A DNA stretch of 64,000 nt, taken from Labia minor. Lineage: Eukaryota; Arthropoda; Insecta; Dermaptera; Spongiphoridae. The translations under genes were made by a program, and so were the position numbers. Below the pieces are notes generated by a model, which saw nothing but the letters and a program-made list of their open reading frames with translations, did no database searches and was not told the DNA's origin. Position 1 is the first letter of the stretch; each line of letters starts with the position of its first letter. Of this stretch, positions 1 through 12,955 are shown in pieces. Location of the stretch: NCBI GenBank assembly GCA_963082975.1, contig OY720344.1:72506546-72570545 (forward strand), in the 5' to 3' direction.

Positions 1-2466
1 GAATTCGCCTTCTCCCCTTGTGGCACTCATCTAGCAATTGTTTCCCAAGACGGTTTCCTTCGAGTTTTTCATTATGATACCATGGAATTATTGGGTGCAG
101 CGAGGAGTTATTTTGGAGGATTTTTGTGTGTTTGTTGGTCGCCTGATGGACGTTATGTGGTTGTCGGTGGCGAGGATGATCTTGTGACAGTGTGGAGTTT
201 TCATGACCGTCGTGTTGTTGCACGGGGACAGGGTCATCGAAGTTGGGTTAGTGTTGTTGCTTTTGACCCTTATTTGACTGCTTATAGCGACTCTCCTGAA
301 GGCGCTATGGATTCAGATGATGAAGGACATGTCTTACATAATTGTAATAATAATCGAAATTCATCTGAAGTTAAAGCTGCATGTTATCGATTAGGATCTG
401 TTGGACAAGACACTCAATTATGTCTTTGGGATATTACAGAGGATGTTTTGAGACAACCAGTGCCTACTAAAAGTCGAGCCTTAGGTACAAGTGGAACATT
501 CAGTCCTAATGGAGCGGTTGAAAGTAACAACCTACATAATCATACACCCCCACCTTCATCTGCGCCTCCAGCACCCCCCACTACTACACCAAGGTTTTTA
601 ATATTTTTTTCCATTCCATTCATAATAATGATATAAATATATTATATATTTTTATGAATATTTTCATATATAAAATCTGTTTTTCAATTTCCTTGAAAAT
701 AATATTAGTTAATTTGATCCTTTCAAATATAAGGGCAACTTTGATTTGAAAATTGTTTTACTTAATTGTTTAATAAGTTAACCGTATAACCGTTAATTCT
801 TTATTTTCTTGAATTTTAATTCCAAACTATCAGAAACTTAAGTGATAAAAGTCATAAAAGTTTTTATTACTTCCAAAATACATGAAAATCACCTTTATAT
901 TTTTCTTATCATAATTAATGTAAATTTTAATTTAATTTATTAAGATAAGATTGATATCAATAATTATTGTTATCTAGAAAAAATTAGAATATTTTTTATT
1001 TGATATACTTAATCTAAATTGTGTCATTAAGAGGTTTATAATATAATTAATTTTACTCTGAAAATATCCAATAACAATTTTAGAAGGAGGCTCATTCTTA
1101 GAAAATTTCATAATAATCGTTGTTTTCTCTCTATTTAAAACTATTAAAAACAGCTGATATGACAAAATTAAGAAATGTTTATATTAGAATAAATGAAAGC
1201 ATCAAATCTTATAATTTCAAAAAAAAAAAACTAAAAAATCTAAAAATTTAATAGAAATATTTACATATTAAGAATGAATTAGTACTATAGTAAAAAACAA
1301 AATTAATAATTGTTTAATGTGTTTCTGCAGTGCCCCAACGTTAACACAACGTCTCGCAGGACTCGGATCTGCTAGTGCGCATAGACGAAATTTTAGCAGA
1401 GGAGGAGGAGCAAATGCAGGAGAAAAGACATCACTGTACTCTAGTACTAATCAACGCTCGGCAGCGGCGGTGGCTTCAGCCGCTCCCACCGCCGCAGATG
1501 ACCCGATGCGGCTTATTGGGACAGGTGCCTGTCCACGATTTGATGAATGTCCTGTCCTAGAGCCGTTGGTGTGCAAAAAGATTGCCCACGAGCGACTCAC
1601 CGCCTTAGCCTTTCGTGAAGATTGTTTTGTTACAGCCTGTCAAGATGGTTATGTGTATACTTGGGCACGTCCTGGAAGAATGGTGAGGGATTTGATGGAT
1701 TAATATGATTTTCTAAGATACTTCTTCTTAATGGGATTAGAATAAATTTTAAAGAAAATTGAATATATATATTTTTATTGTTTTCGGAAAAATTAAAAAA
1801 TTATATAATTTTAATTTTATATACAATTTCACAATTATTATATTATATTATGAAAATAAAATGTATTTATGTATATTTATTTCCAACTTTTTCTAAATAA
1901 GTACATCATAAATTTGTTTTAAAATTTGACATTATTTTAATAGTTTTATTAACTTTTAAAAACAAATAGGATAAAATATAGGAGTTAATGTATTTTGAGT
2001 TTAATGAATTTAAAGAGATTTGATGTTAATTAATGTCACAGCACTTAAATTTTCAGTTATTTTATTTAGTCAAACAATATAGAAGAGTGAATAATATATT
2101 CGATTTTTAACTAAATAATATTTACCAATTATTTAATTCATAAATCAATTTAATTTAATATTTTTAATTTATATAAATATTCGATGGGAAAATGATTTTA
2201 AAACAAAAGTTTTCAGTTATGTTATTTATTCAAAAAATATAGAAGATTATAATGCCTGGTTTATACCAATAAAATTAAATTTACTGAATTTTTTAAAATT
2301 TTTGCTTATATGAAAATTGTCGAAACATTTATTTACAACGAAGAATAGATTAATTTTATTTTAAAACTTTTTGTTTCAGCCTGGAGGTACCGAAGAAGGG
2401 GGATGGGGAGATCACGTTGACACCGGTGGAGGCTGTCCTTGTCCGACAGGTCCAACCAGTAGTTAG
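1..2466 (+). CDS. Wdr20: WDR20-like WD-repeat protein, 3' part (5' end outside window)
   Basis: Exons read as 1-593, 1331-1682 and 2380-2466; phases agree and give 343 codons plus stop. The first exon opens in mid-protein with WD-repeat blades (FAFSPCGTHLAIVSQDGFLR, then LCVCWSPDGRYVVVGGEDD, LVTVWSF, and QGHRSWVSVVAFDPY). A Ser/Pro/Thr-rich linker follows, and the second exon ends with a last blade (HERLTALAFREDCFVTACQDG, YVYTWARPG). This order, a split beta-propeller with a long low-complexity insert and a terminal 'tW.RPG', is that of WDR20. In animals WDR20 binds and activates the USP12/USP46-UAF1 deubiquitinases; that role is known for the family and is not visible here. The last exon encodes a Gly-rich tail ending at TAG 2464. 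Failure to splice at 1683 would instead give a short VRDLMD tail. The upstream exons lie before position 1. Confidence 0.88.
2095..2200 (+). repeat. Dispersed direct repeat, copy 1
   Basis: About 105 bp beginning 'atatattcgatt' and ending near 'attcgatgggaaaatg'. It recurs with roughly 10 percent differences in the same orientation at about 3795-3905. This copy lies inside the last WDR20 intron. No terminal repeats were seen, so it may be a fragment of a larger unrecognised element. Confidence 0.5.
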
Positions 2467-3362
2467 CCGACACTTTCCTATTAGCTACTGGAACCTGTCG
2501 TTTTTTATTAGATATTTATATATAAAGCAAATAAGATTATTTAACTATATATATATAATACAGGATGTCTCGGACAAAAACGATTTTTATCTACTCGTGC
2601 AATTATTATCTAGTGAATTCCTGTTAAAAATAAAAAAAAAGAGAGTGTATTTGATGTCCATATTTTCTGTATTTAATAGGATCAATAATAAATTAATATA
2701 AATTTCTTTAATTCTAAATTCAAAATAAAAAAATAAACTTGTTCAATTATTTATTTTTGATCTTATTAAGATATGAAAAAAATACACTCTATTTTAGAAT
2801 AGTTTATTAATTATAAAATAATTAAACAAAATAAGTTTCTTCTGAAGAAGGGCAGAAAAAATTTTAAAATATATATTTTAAAAATTTAATTTATTCATAT
2901 TTATAAATATAAATATTTATATATATTTAAAAAGTAAATATAATAATTCTAATTTTTCTGTTGGGCTTAAATGAAGGTAAAGATTATGAAAAGAAAAACA
3001 TCTAAAAATTTTCTGTGATCTTAAATTATAAAATAAAATATTTCTATGAAATCGCCTAATGAATAATATCTTTAATTAAATTATTATAAAAAATTAAAAT
3101 GAAAGCTCCTAGCTTTTTATAAAAAAATAAATTTCTTATCATAAATAAATGAGATTAAGAGTATTAAATAGAGAAACATTAATAGTTCTAAAAATGAATG
3201 TCATTTTGGTTGGATTTTTATTCGTGAAATGATAAATGAAATAGTTGTTTCCGTTATTTTTCTTTCTAAACTTCTTATTTCTTCTATACTTATTATTAAT
3301 GCAGTTTTAGCATTTAAAAAATAGGTTGTTTTTATTAGAAAAGGTAATTTAAAAAAGTGGTT

Positions 3363-3539
3363 TTATTAAAATGGTCGGCGTCGGGGCAAAATAAAAAGAC
3401 ATAAATCATTTTTCTCAATTTTTGTTTTTTACCGGCAACAAATAGATTTATAAATCTGTGTTGTTTCAGGTAAAATAGGAAAAATCAAAAAAATGGTTTG
3501 TGTCTTTTTATTTTGCCTGGATGCCTTCCATTTATTTTC
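3363..3539. mobile_element. Foldback MITE-like element
   Basis: A nearly complete palindrome about 175 bp long centred on position 3450 (agatttataaatct). The outer arms read ggcaaaataaaaagaca (3385 on) and tgtctttttattttgcc (ending 3517), and pairing continues outward to about 3363 and 3539. A transcript or single strand would fold into one long hairpin. It has no coding capacity. The boundaries and target-site duplication are uncertain. Confidence 0.6.
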
Positions 3540-3794
3540 GATTACGGATAACATTCTGATCAAGTTTAATTTTAAGGACAGGTCGTTATCTGGGATCAAC
3601 TTCGTTTAGAATCCTAATTGATTTGATCGAATTTTGAATATATATATATTGATTAATTATATTTATATAAACACCTCACGCGTTTAACATGCGAAAAAAA
3701 TATTAATGTTTGAAATCAAATTAAACTAAATTAAATTTAAATCATTACTCTTAGTTATTATAAAGCAATGAAATATATTCCATATTGCTATATA

Positions 3795-3905
3795 ATATAT
3801 TCGATTTTAACTAAATAATATTTATCAATTATTTAATTAATAAATCAATTTCATTTGATATTTTTAATTAATAGAAATATTCGATGGAAATGATTTTAAA
3901 GACTT
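3795..3905 (+). repeat. Dispersed direct repeat, copy 2
   Basis: Second copy of the 105 bp sequence seen at 2095-2200, about 1.7 kb downstream and in the same orientation, with small indels. Confidence 0.5.
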
Positions 3906-6900
3906 GTTTAAAAAAATGATTAAACTCTTAATAATGAATATCACACCATAAATGAGATTAAAATGAACTTAGTTATATGGTTGTTATTCAAATTTTGAAA
4001 TCTTTTAAATTTAATTTAAATTTGACGTTTCTAATTTAATAAGATATAATTTATTTAAAGGAAGTTGCTTTAGACATCTTTTTTTAATCAATATATCTAA
4101 ATAGGTCCATGTAAGCGGCCTATAAACTCCCTGTGATATATTCAGGAAGAATATAATGTGGAATTTAATAATTTATTGATTGAAAAAGTGAAATAAAATC
4201 TTGATTAATAATGAAATCGAGAAATTATTAATTCTAAGTTTTCTTATTTAAAATAGAAATATTTTAATTGAATAAGCAAAAATGAAGACTCATTATGTTT
4301 ATTCTAAAATAAAAAACTAAACTCTTAATTGTATTTCTGCCACCTTCAAAGAAGAACTAATTGAAATCATTTTCAATCAGAAAAAATCGACATTTTTTTG
4401 AGACAGTCTGTTTATAATTCAGTATTTTTGTGCTAAATGAATGAACGTTTTGTTTGAGAAATAACAAATGTTAACTCTTACAAATATCGTTGTTAACTCT
4501 TTTACGACTTAAACACAATAATTTAAAATAAAAATGATTTTTCTAACTAAAAAATACCTAAAATTCTTAAAATGATAGTTGTTTTTTAAAAACTATATAT
4601 GTATATGTTATATATTTTTAAATGTATATATCATATATATATATAGGAATAAATTGTTATTGATATATAACAATTTATATATTCAGATATACATATAAAT
4701 TCATAGAAAGCCATATAGCTGTAATACTATGAACGAATGCATTATAATAATGTATTTTTGTTATATGCATTTTTTGCATGCATAGTTAAAAAAATACAAA
4801 TGCGGTGAAACGTTAACTCTTTCATGAGTAAATTCAGCGCCTTTCTATAGTTGTTTTTATTACACAATTTTCTATTTTAAGGCCTAATTAAATAACTCCC
4901 TTTATAAATTATTTAATGTTATTTCGGTACCAAAGATATTTTTTTAACTTATAAGGTATATCCATTCCAGAGCAGTTTGTTATTTGCTATTAATTAATTC
5001 TTACCATGTTCCAAATAATTTTATTTTAATGAGAGTATTAAGCTTAATTCATTACAAATCATTGCAAGTTATTATTAGACATGATTTATTACAAAAAATA
5101 TAACTAAGTTTTCCAGTCATTGTTCATAACATTTATGATTATTAATAGAATATATTTATAATTCCAAAAAAGACCAAATTGCAGTAAAGTTAAAAAAACA
5201 AAAGAGAAAGAGAGATAGAGATTAATAATAATTTATTTTTATTTCATTTTATTTAACAAATAAATATATAACAATTTTAAAATGATTCAGTGAATATTTT
5301 TACAGACTTGCAGGCTATTAAGGCTAAAATTTAAAGGATTATTTGTCAAATACATATTCACATCTTTAAAAAATAATATATAAAACATTGAGAAATCAGT
5401 ATTTGATTTCCGTAAACTGATTTATATATCAAGAGTTAGCTAGAAAGTCAAAATTTTCTCCAGCAATTTAGTAATAATAATAACTGATCCAAATTGTTTA
5501 TTTTCATTTATGTAGTTCCTAAAAGTTTACACTAATTTTTATAAAAATTAATATTTGGAGATTTATGTCTATCTTGGATTATTTTTATTCGAATTTTTTC
5601 TTTTTCTTTTGAGAATTAAATAGAATCTTATTTAAAATTTCAATTCTCCTTTTTCATAAACATAATAATTAATTTTTTAAACTTTTTAACCTTCCTTATC
5701 ACACCTTGCTCATAAATAGATTATATTTCTAATCATTAAATAAATATTTTCCTTAAAACAATGCTAGGTGCTGATAATAATCAATCATCTTTAAAAACTT
5801 TATAGTGCTGGAAAATTTTTTTTATCTTATATTTATAAAACATTGTTTAAATTAACATTTAAAATTTAAATAACCAATCTCCTGTTGTACCAATTTAGAT
5901 GTGATACATTATTTTTTAACTTTTGAGAATATTATTATATCTTAATTATTTTACTGCATAATATCCATTTTTTAAAAGAACAGTATTTTGTTTAACTTTT
6001 CAAAATTTGCCTGCAATATCTTCACTTTATTCATTGTAAAAATATTCTTGTTATTTATATTATTATATTGTCATTATTTAATATTATTATCATATTTATC
6101 TTTAAGGAATTGGTTTAGAATAAACCCATTTATGTTTGGTTACATTCCAACTTTATCATTTTTCAAAATATCACTTTTGACTTTTCAAAATGCTTAAAAG
6201 TGCAAAAGAAATTGTTATATTTATATTCAAACAAATCACCAAAAACATATATTAAAAACTGGATGGTTATTTTGTTTGCTTTGTTAAAATAAATTTTTTA
6301 TATATATAAAAAAATAGAATTATTCATTTATAAGTTAATACATAAATAAAAAGATCATTTATTTTGTTTATAAGAAATGATTAAATTAGACTTATAATTT
6401 CTAAACATCCTCATGAAAATGCCTATAATTATCAATTTAGTCTATCTTTTTACAGTTATATAATGAAATAAAATTTTTAGAAATTATATGATTTAATCAT
6501 TTTCTTTTGAAAATATGTATTCTTTTTAATTTATTTAATTGATTGTTTTCGAAATCTTATTTGATTGTAAATTTTTTTTTGAAAAAACATATCTCTAGAA
6601 AAATAACCTATTTAAGTTTTTATAATTTGAAAAAATTGTTCTAATTTTTTCCTTTATTTTTGATGATTTGGTTTTTGATGATATTTATAAATTAATGAAA
6701 TCTTTAGCAGTTTTGTGATAGTTTATTTTATATTTTATTTTATTAATATATATTCAGACATCGCCCATCAATATTAATTTATTAATATAAATCTTATACA
6801 AAGGGAATTTATTCTTGTTATGTTATAAAAATATTTATTATAAAAAAAGAGAAAGACCATCAAGTGTTGTAAGGGGTTTATAATAGCTCCAAGTTATATT

Positions 6901-8177
6901 GTAAAAAATGTTTTAATATCGTAATTTCTTGTTTATATTATATATATATATATAAATATGTATATATCTATAAATAATATATGAATTACCTTGTAATGTA
7001 CATATCATTTGAATGAAGGGGCAGCTAGCCAAAAGGCCCTCTTTGGATCAGTGCTTGATCATTGATCATATTATATAATATAATTATAGTCATAAAATAA
7101 TAAGACTTGCAATAGAATATAAAATATATTAAAAAATATAATTGCAATTTTATCGATACAATTTTATAATAAGTTATCATTTTTTCATGCAATCTCCTTT
7201 CTTGTAAATTGCTTGCCTTGCTCTACAAGTTTTTAAAAAATATAATTTCCATAAGTAAAATTAAATTTTTCTAATTTTGAATTTCTATTTAAATTATTTC
7301 TTTAGAGGCCAATTCTTATCTATACGTATAACATTTAAAAAAAAATTTTTAAATTTTGCAAATTCACAAAATAATTTCATTTTTTTAAATAAATAATTTA
7401 AAATATAAATAAAATTATTCTTACTCTATTTTATATTTTTATTATAAAGGGAAAGTTTCAATATATAAAAGTAGATTTATAAAAAAAAAGAATAAAATAA
7501 AATAAAAATTTATTATTAATCTATTAATATTTAAAACATTTCATTTATAATTATTTTTTCTAATTTAGTTTTTTATTTATTTATATTTGATGAATTGCTT
7601 TAACAAAACTAATTAATATAAAAATAGATTAATTAAAACATCTAAAGAATATTTTATTTTAAGTGTGAGCAGTGTGGTATAAGAATAGTATTATCTTTAA
7701 TGAAAGATTACTTTCATCTTCAAATATAATTGTATTTATAAAATTGAACAGGTTACAAATATATTAATAAAGAAAGAAAAATTTTAAAAAATAAACTAAA
7801 TTGAAAACATAATCGTAAACTTGTAAAGTTGGAAAACAATAATATTAAAATTATCAAGAGAAATTTAAAATTATTGATTATCTATGCTAAATACGAAGGT
7901 TTACAATAATGATTTGGGAATAATATCTTAACTTAAATATAAATAATTAATAAAATTTAAATATAAATATAGTTTTCTGTTTTCATTAATAATTTTAGAA
8001 ATAAACGAAATTATTTTTTTTATATTTTTCCCGCTATTAAACGTGACATCTCGTTTGTTTATAAAGAATTATATATTTAAAATGTAAATAGTTAAAACAT
8101 ATTGCGTAATAAATATAAAATAGCTTCTCTTTTTTAAAATATAAAATTATCATAGTTTACATAACATTTAAATAAAA

Positions 8178-10446
8178 ATGTCTAAAAGAACACATTCGAT
8201 TTTAAATCAAAACGAAAATGTCATTGTGAAAAGAGTAAAAAATGATGTTGATGATCTGAATGCAATAGATTCTATAAATGACCATACAAATGAATTATCA
8301 AATGATGTCAATTTGGATTTAATTAAAAATATTGAAACAGATAAAATCGATACATGTAATGACTTATTAACTACAAATGAACCGTCCATTAATAATGACA
8401 ATAATCTACCTAAGCCGAATTCTTTGAATAAAATCTCTTCATCTCAAGAAATTACATTAACAGATTCTAATCCATTTAATATCATAAGTTGTATGAGTTC
8501 ATCAAATGATACTATAACTTTTTATGAACGCGTAGAATCTGATACATTAGATGAATGTAATAAAATTAATAAATCCAATGATACCCACAATCCTAATGGG
8601 GAGAACATCTCAGAAAATATAAAAAATATTCATGATGATAAAAGAATTCAAGAAGTTACACAAAATAGTAACACACAATCTAAAGAGAAAAATAAAGATA
8701 TAAACAATGTTACTGATCAAAGCAAAACAGATGTAAATAATTCTTCAAATCAACCGACTTCCAGAATTATCAGACAAACATGTTTCTACTACAGACGTTG
8801 TTTTAGGTGAATATTATATAATTATTATTTTGACAGAGTCTATGCGCGCAATCCAAAATTGGTACAAAGGGAAAAAACGTTTTTTTTTTGTTTTTTTTTA
8901 TATACCTATGTTATGTTATTTTATGACAAAAAAACTATTACTGCGCCCTATATAACAAATGCTTGTTGAGTTATCAACATTTTTAAAACACTTTTTTTAA
9001 TGTCGTGGAAAAAAAACACCTGAGAAGTGTAGATAATTTTGGAATAAGGAATTTCTAAATTTCCCTGTATCTTCTATTATATTTGACAAAATTTTCTATA
9101 TATAAAGTAATATGAAGACATTTAGTTTTTATTAATATAAAAAAAATAAACATACTTTTTTAAATATTTTTTCACATTAAAATTTATTCAATAGTTTTTC
9201 AATGTTTTGTTTAATATCAAAGACTGCCGATGCTATTATTTTAGTTTAGCTTATTTTAATACGAATATGTATTTTCGATAATTAGCATTCCTGTCTTTAT
9301 TTAAAACATATTTCAATCTATAATTTATTTTATTATTTCTCTGACACTGGTCACTTTCTGTTTGTATTTTATATTTAATTTTTATATTATAATTTATTTT
9401 CAGACCTCAAATTACTGTTTTGGTATTATATGGGTCACTGGGTAACCGGTGAATTAAAATTTTAATCATTTAGCCCATAATTTCTTTTCTTTATTTAACT
9501 ATTTATTTGTTTATTTTCACTTTAATTATTTCTATTATAATCTTTAATTTTTATTTCAAGAAAAAATCCAATACATAAAATGGAATATGCTCATCCTGGA
9601 GATGATGATTATGTTAGTGATAAGGATGATCCAAGAAAACCATGTAAATTTGGAACAAAATGCTACAGAAAGAGTAACGAACATTTGAAAGCCTATAAAC
9701 ATTCTAGTCAACGAATTCGTAAAAAAATACGTAGGTTTATGTTGTTATTATTATTTTTATTTTCTATCCAATTAACCCCTTTTGGCCATTTAAAGTTATA
9801 CAAATTTATTTCCATATTATTTAAAAAAATTTAAGTTTGTAATTTTTACTATTTCTTACTTTTCTAAATTAGATGAAAGATCTCTTATATCAATTCCATC
9901 CAGTTTCTTTTTCTTAGAATAACACTTCTATTCATTCCTATAATAATATTATGATCTAATGTTTTTACCTCCATGTATATTTTTGTTTTTTACCGAAATT
10001 GTACATATAAAATTGTATTTTTTTAAAATTATTCTTTCTTTGTTATGTATATTATTTGATATATGCCACTCCTTTAAAAAATGGCTATATTAATGAAAAT
10101 ATATCCACTTAATAATTTTATCTTTAATTTTTTAGAATGTATCATTTCATTTAAAATATTTATCTCTTTGCCATTTCTGAATGTTTCAATTTTCTTTTAA
10201 TCTTCTTGAATACGAATATTAAAATTAAAATATTACCTAATAAATTAAATGTATTTTTTTTTAGCAAATATTCAAACAAATATCGCTGATGACTCTGAAG
10301 ATGATTATGATTTAGAGGACTCCTTTTTTAGCGATTTAAGCTCTGATAATTACACTCCTTCTCCTTCTCCTTCTGATTCTGATTCTACTTCTGATACTAT
10401 ACCATCCAGTGATAATGATACTATTAATAATTTCGGTGATGAATAA
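8178..10446 (+). CDS. APLF-like protein with two PBZ zinc fingers and an acidic tail
   Basis: Exons 8178-8806, 9561-9730 and 10265-10446; phases agree and give 326 codons plus stop. Residues 1 to about 195 are Asn/Asp/Ser-rich and show no recognisable fold. Two PBZ fingers follow, both with the exact C-x5-C-x6-H-x5-H spacing. PBZ1 (CFYYRRC, FRKNPI-H, KMEYA-H) is split by intron 1 after its second Cys. PBZ2 is CKFGTKC, YRKSNE-H, LKAYK-H. The last exon begins with an acidic stretch (DDSEDDYDLEDSFF) like the NAP1-type histone-binding tail of APLF. PBZ fingers bind poly(ADP-ribose). Human APLF uses them with an N-terminal FHA domain to support non-homologous end joining. No FHA domain is visible here or in the 5.7 kb upstream. 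Inference: a PAR-reading histone chaperone that has lost, or never had, the XRCC1/XRCC4-binding FHA module. Confidence 0.83.
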
Positions 10447-11806
10447 TGAAAAAATGAATTATTATATTAATATATTTTTAAATTTAATTAATTATAAATA
10501 TAGATATATTTATAAGTGTTATATGTTAGATATATTTTATATATATATTCGCGCATATTTTTTTGAAAATTATTATTAGTTTAAAAAAAATATAAAAATC
10601 TATGAACTTATGCAACAAAGAAACAAGGACATTTAAATTGCAAGAAATAAAAGGACCAAAAGGATTAAAAAATGTATTTTAATTTCAAAAAATGATTGTA
10701 TAAATTTTAATCTCAATAAATCTTTGTATTTAATTGATGCAAATAAAAATCAAATTCAAATTAATATATATTTAAGTTATTTTAATCTTTAAAATTTTTA
10801 TTAATTTAATATTAATTCTTTTTCGTCGTGTCGTCTCCTTTCGGAGTTTGGCCATCATCATCACTATAGCGACTTTGGAGACTGCTGTCCAGAAAAACCA
10901 GAGGTCGAAGGGAAGCCAAACCACTCCCTCAGGTTTTTAAACCATGATGTTCGTTTTCCAACGTTCCTTTTTCTTAAGGTCTTCCTTTCCATGAATATTA
11001 AACTAAAATGATATCTTCTATGTCTTGTGAGAGATAAAAGCCATAAAATTTCATTATTTTTATTAATAAATTTTTATTTATATCTATTAATCTTTTTTTT
11101 AAGTTATTATAAATTCTAACTATACAAATAGTTTTCTTATAAATAATATTACAATTATTCAATCTGACAATAAAATGATTAGCGTTAGGGTAACTATTTG
11201 GTATTATTAAAGAAATAAATTTATTGCTTGCTAAAAAATCGATGTCTCATGAAAAATGATAAATTTTAATTAATAAAATCTAAAAAAAAATATTTTTTTT
11301 TATATTAGCACCCCTTAAAATTTGGCCCATAGCACTGCCCCGGCTTTTCCGCCCTATCTATTCCGATCTATCTGTTATCAATAAGTTTTTGAGCTTTTAT
11401 TTATCCCTCATAAATTTCAACTTTATGAGTTGATTTTTATTTTACATCTAATTTCCATAATATGCCCAACACAGACTGACCCTAATCCAGTTATTTATTT
11501 TTTATTTCAAATAGTTGATATTTAATATTTATCTATCTATAAATATTTATTTTGTGTTTAAAAAATATATTCTACAAATTTTACACTAATATTAATTTCC
11601 CTGTTAGAATAATTATTAACAGCCTGAAACTCATAATAGCACATCATATATTTTTCTAGAATCTAGAAATTTTCTCCATTTAATTTTTTTTTTTAAATTT
11701 ATAATTTTATATTAGACAGCTAAATTCGTTATATTTTTATGTATATATATATATATCTATATATATCACAGACCATCCGTATCTATCAAATATATATAAA
11801 TATATA
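10447..11806. other. Intergenic region with LINE remnant
   Basis: AT-rich DNA downstream of the APLF-like gene. The only protein-like remnant is a short LINE fragment on the minus strand near 10810-11010. A GC-richer patch at 11310-11360 is not recognised. Confidence 0.5.
10810..11010 (-). pseudogene. Decayed non-LTR retrotransposon (LINE) C-terminal fragment
   Basis: On the minus strand the translation, with frame breaks, gives KRTSWFKNLREWFGF and further on MAKLRKETTRRK. This resembles the common C-terminal segment of insect endonuclease/reverse-transcriptase LINEs (patterns such as R.SWL.NLR.W and anLR.ET). It is GC-richer than its surroundings, too short to be functional, and seems unrelated to the other LINE family in the window. 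Recognition is from memory of the family pattern only. Confidence 0.45.
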
Positions 11807-12691
11807 CTAGAGAGAGCTGATCAGAGCGCGTTCGGCGCTCTAGACGTGGGCTCCGCCCCCTGTACCCTGAAGTAATACAAAGTCTGAATGTAAAAGGTTT
11901 TCATCCATTTTGTTGCAATCAGTATATTACATTATATTATCATATCTTTTTGTGTTCTTATTTAAAAAATATTTTAATTTAATCAGTAAATTAATTATAT
12001 ATTACTATTGTATTTGTTGTATCAATCTGTCTATCCCTGTTGTTCTACAGATCTCGAAAGTAACCCCAAGTATCCCAATCCTGAGCTATAACCATCTAAC
12101 TCCTACCCTGTCCCATCTTTCCCACGTCCTTTCCTACATTGTCCACTCACAGCGTTCTTGGTCTTCTCAATCCCACAGTCGTTTCCCAATCGGTTTTTCC
12201 AAATATTTTTCGCCGATCTTTAATCTACCATTCTATCCATGACCCCTTCCCATCCCACCCGTCTCTATTTTATAACCTTAATAACCTTAACTATATCTGG
12301 AGATGCATAGAGGTCCCGCAATTCGTCGTTATGCCATCTCCGCCATACTCCGGTGACCTCATCTTTCTTTGGTCCTTAAATGCTGCGAACAATCCTAATA
12401 TCAAATTCTCTAAATTTACTTTCGTCTCCCAAGAACATCGACCACCCATATAATACAACAGGCAAAATAATTGTTTTAAATATTTCAATTTTCATCCATT
12501 TTGATAAAAGTTTTGATGAGATAAGCCTCTTTACTGTATGATCAATAAAACTTAATTTTTCTTTATAAATACTATCTCTGAGGTGAATTTCAAAAAAATC
12601 GTTAGAGCGGTTTCTGAGAACTCATTTACATATATATATATATATACAAACATATATACAATTTTAGCTAGCATAATAAGATAAGATAAGA
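11807..12691 (-). mobile_element. Non-autonomous Helitron carrying LINE 3' sequence
   Basis: Read on the minus strand, the 3' end is CTAG (11810-11807) followed by T. It is preceded by a GC-rich hairpin with 7 bp stem arms at 11823-11829 and 11835-11841. The 5' end is TC at 12691-12690 (TCTTATCTTATCTTATTATG) preceded by A. This fits the Helitron rule 5' A|TC...hairpin...CTRR|T 3'. A segment 'ctccgccccctgtacc' inside the 3' end is shared with the Helitron at 33989-35173. The middle (about 12030-12480) is a LINE fragment on the same strand. No Rep/helicase sequence is present. The 5' terminal 35-190 bp recur near 24950 and 56257. Confidence 0.55.
12030..12480 (-). pseudogene. LINE C-terminal fragment inside a Helitron
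   Basis: Minus-strand reading gives, with frameshifts, RRPRTLWVDNVGKDVGKMG, then MVIA.DWDTWGYFRDL. This is the typical end of insect endonuclease/RT LINE proteins (GRPR.RW.DN...DL..M......A.DR..WR). The same family occurs at 33560-33819, 34060-34620 and 46225-46600. Confidence 0.55.
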
Positions 12692-12723
12692 TATATATAT
12701 AGATAGATAGATAGATATATCAA

Positions 12724-12955
12724 TCAGTGGCGTAGCATGATCTATTATGTTGGGGGGATCCGGAGGTTTCCCCCCGGAAAAAATTTTGACAAAATAAATT
12801 ATTTATTTATTCATAACGTTTAGAGTTTAGACTATAATTATACGTAATTTAAAGATGTTTTTTACTTTTGGGTTCTCAGTTACAAAACTAATCACTTTTA
12901 AATTTATATTTTGATGGGGGGGGGGCGTGCCCTCCCCCACCGGCCCGACGATCAT
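12724..12955. mobile_element. Possible DNA-transposon remnant
   Basis: Begins 'cagtggcgtagcat' and has G-rich or C-rich subterminal segments at both ends (ggggggatcc...cccccc at 12751-12778; gggggggggcgtgccctccccc at 12916-12937). A 'cagtggcgtagc' start is common for terminal inverted repeats of insect DNA transposons. The matching right terminus is not visible, so it is probably truncated. Confidence 0.3.

Larger units (their letters stand above)
2467..8177. other. AT-rich intergenic region
   Basis: No credible gene seen between the WDR20 stop and the APLF-like start. Only short hydrophobic or low-complexity open frames occur (for example 5988-6197, 69 codons, no recognisable motif). The stretch holds the foldback element at 3363-3539, a second copy of a repeat whose first copy lies in the WDR20 intron (2095-2200 versus 3795-3905), and many TA runs, notably 4600-4690 and 6937-6960. 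Confidence 0.6.

Noticed and set aside
5988..6197. 69-codon hydrophobic open frame
   Set aside because: Low-complexity Phe/Leu/Ile composition expected from T-rich DNA; no motif, no splice or promoter context.
12139..12453. Open frames of about 100 codons on the plus strand at 11910-12453
   Set aside because: They are antisense to the LINE fragment within a Helitron; the protein-like signal is on the minus strand.
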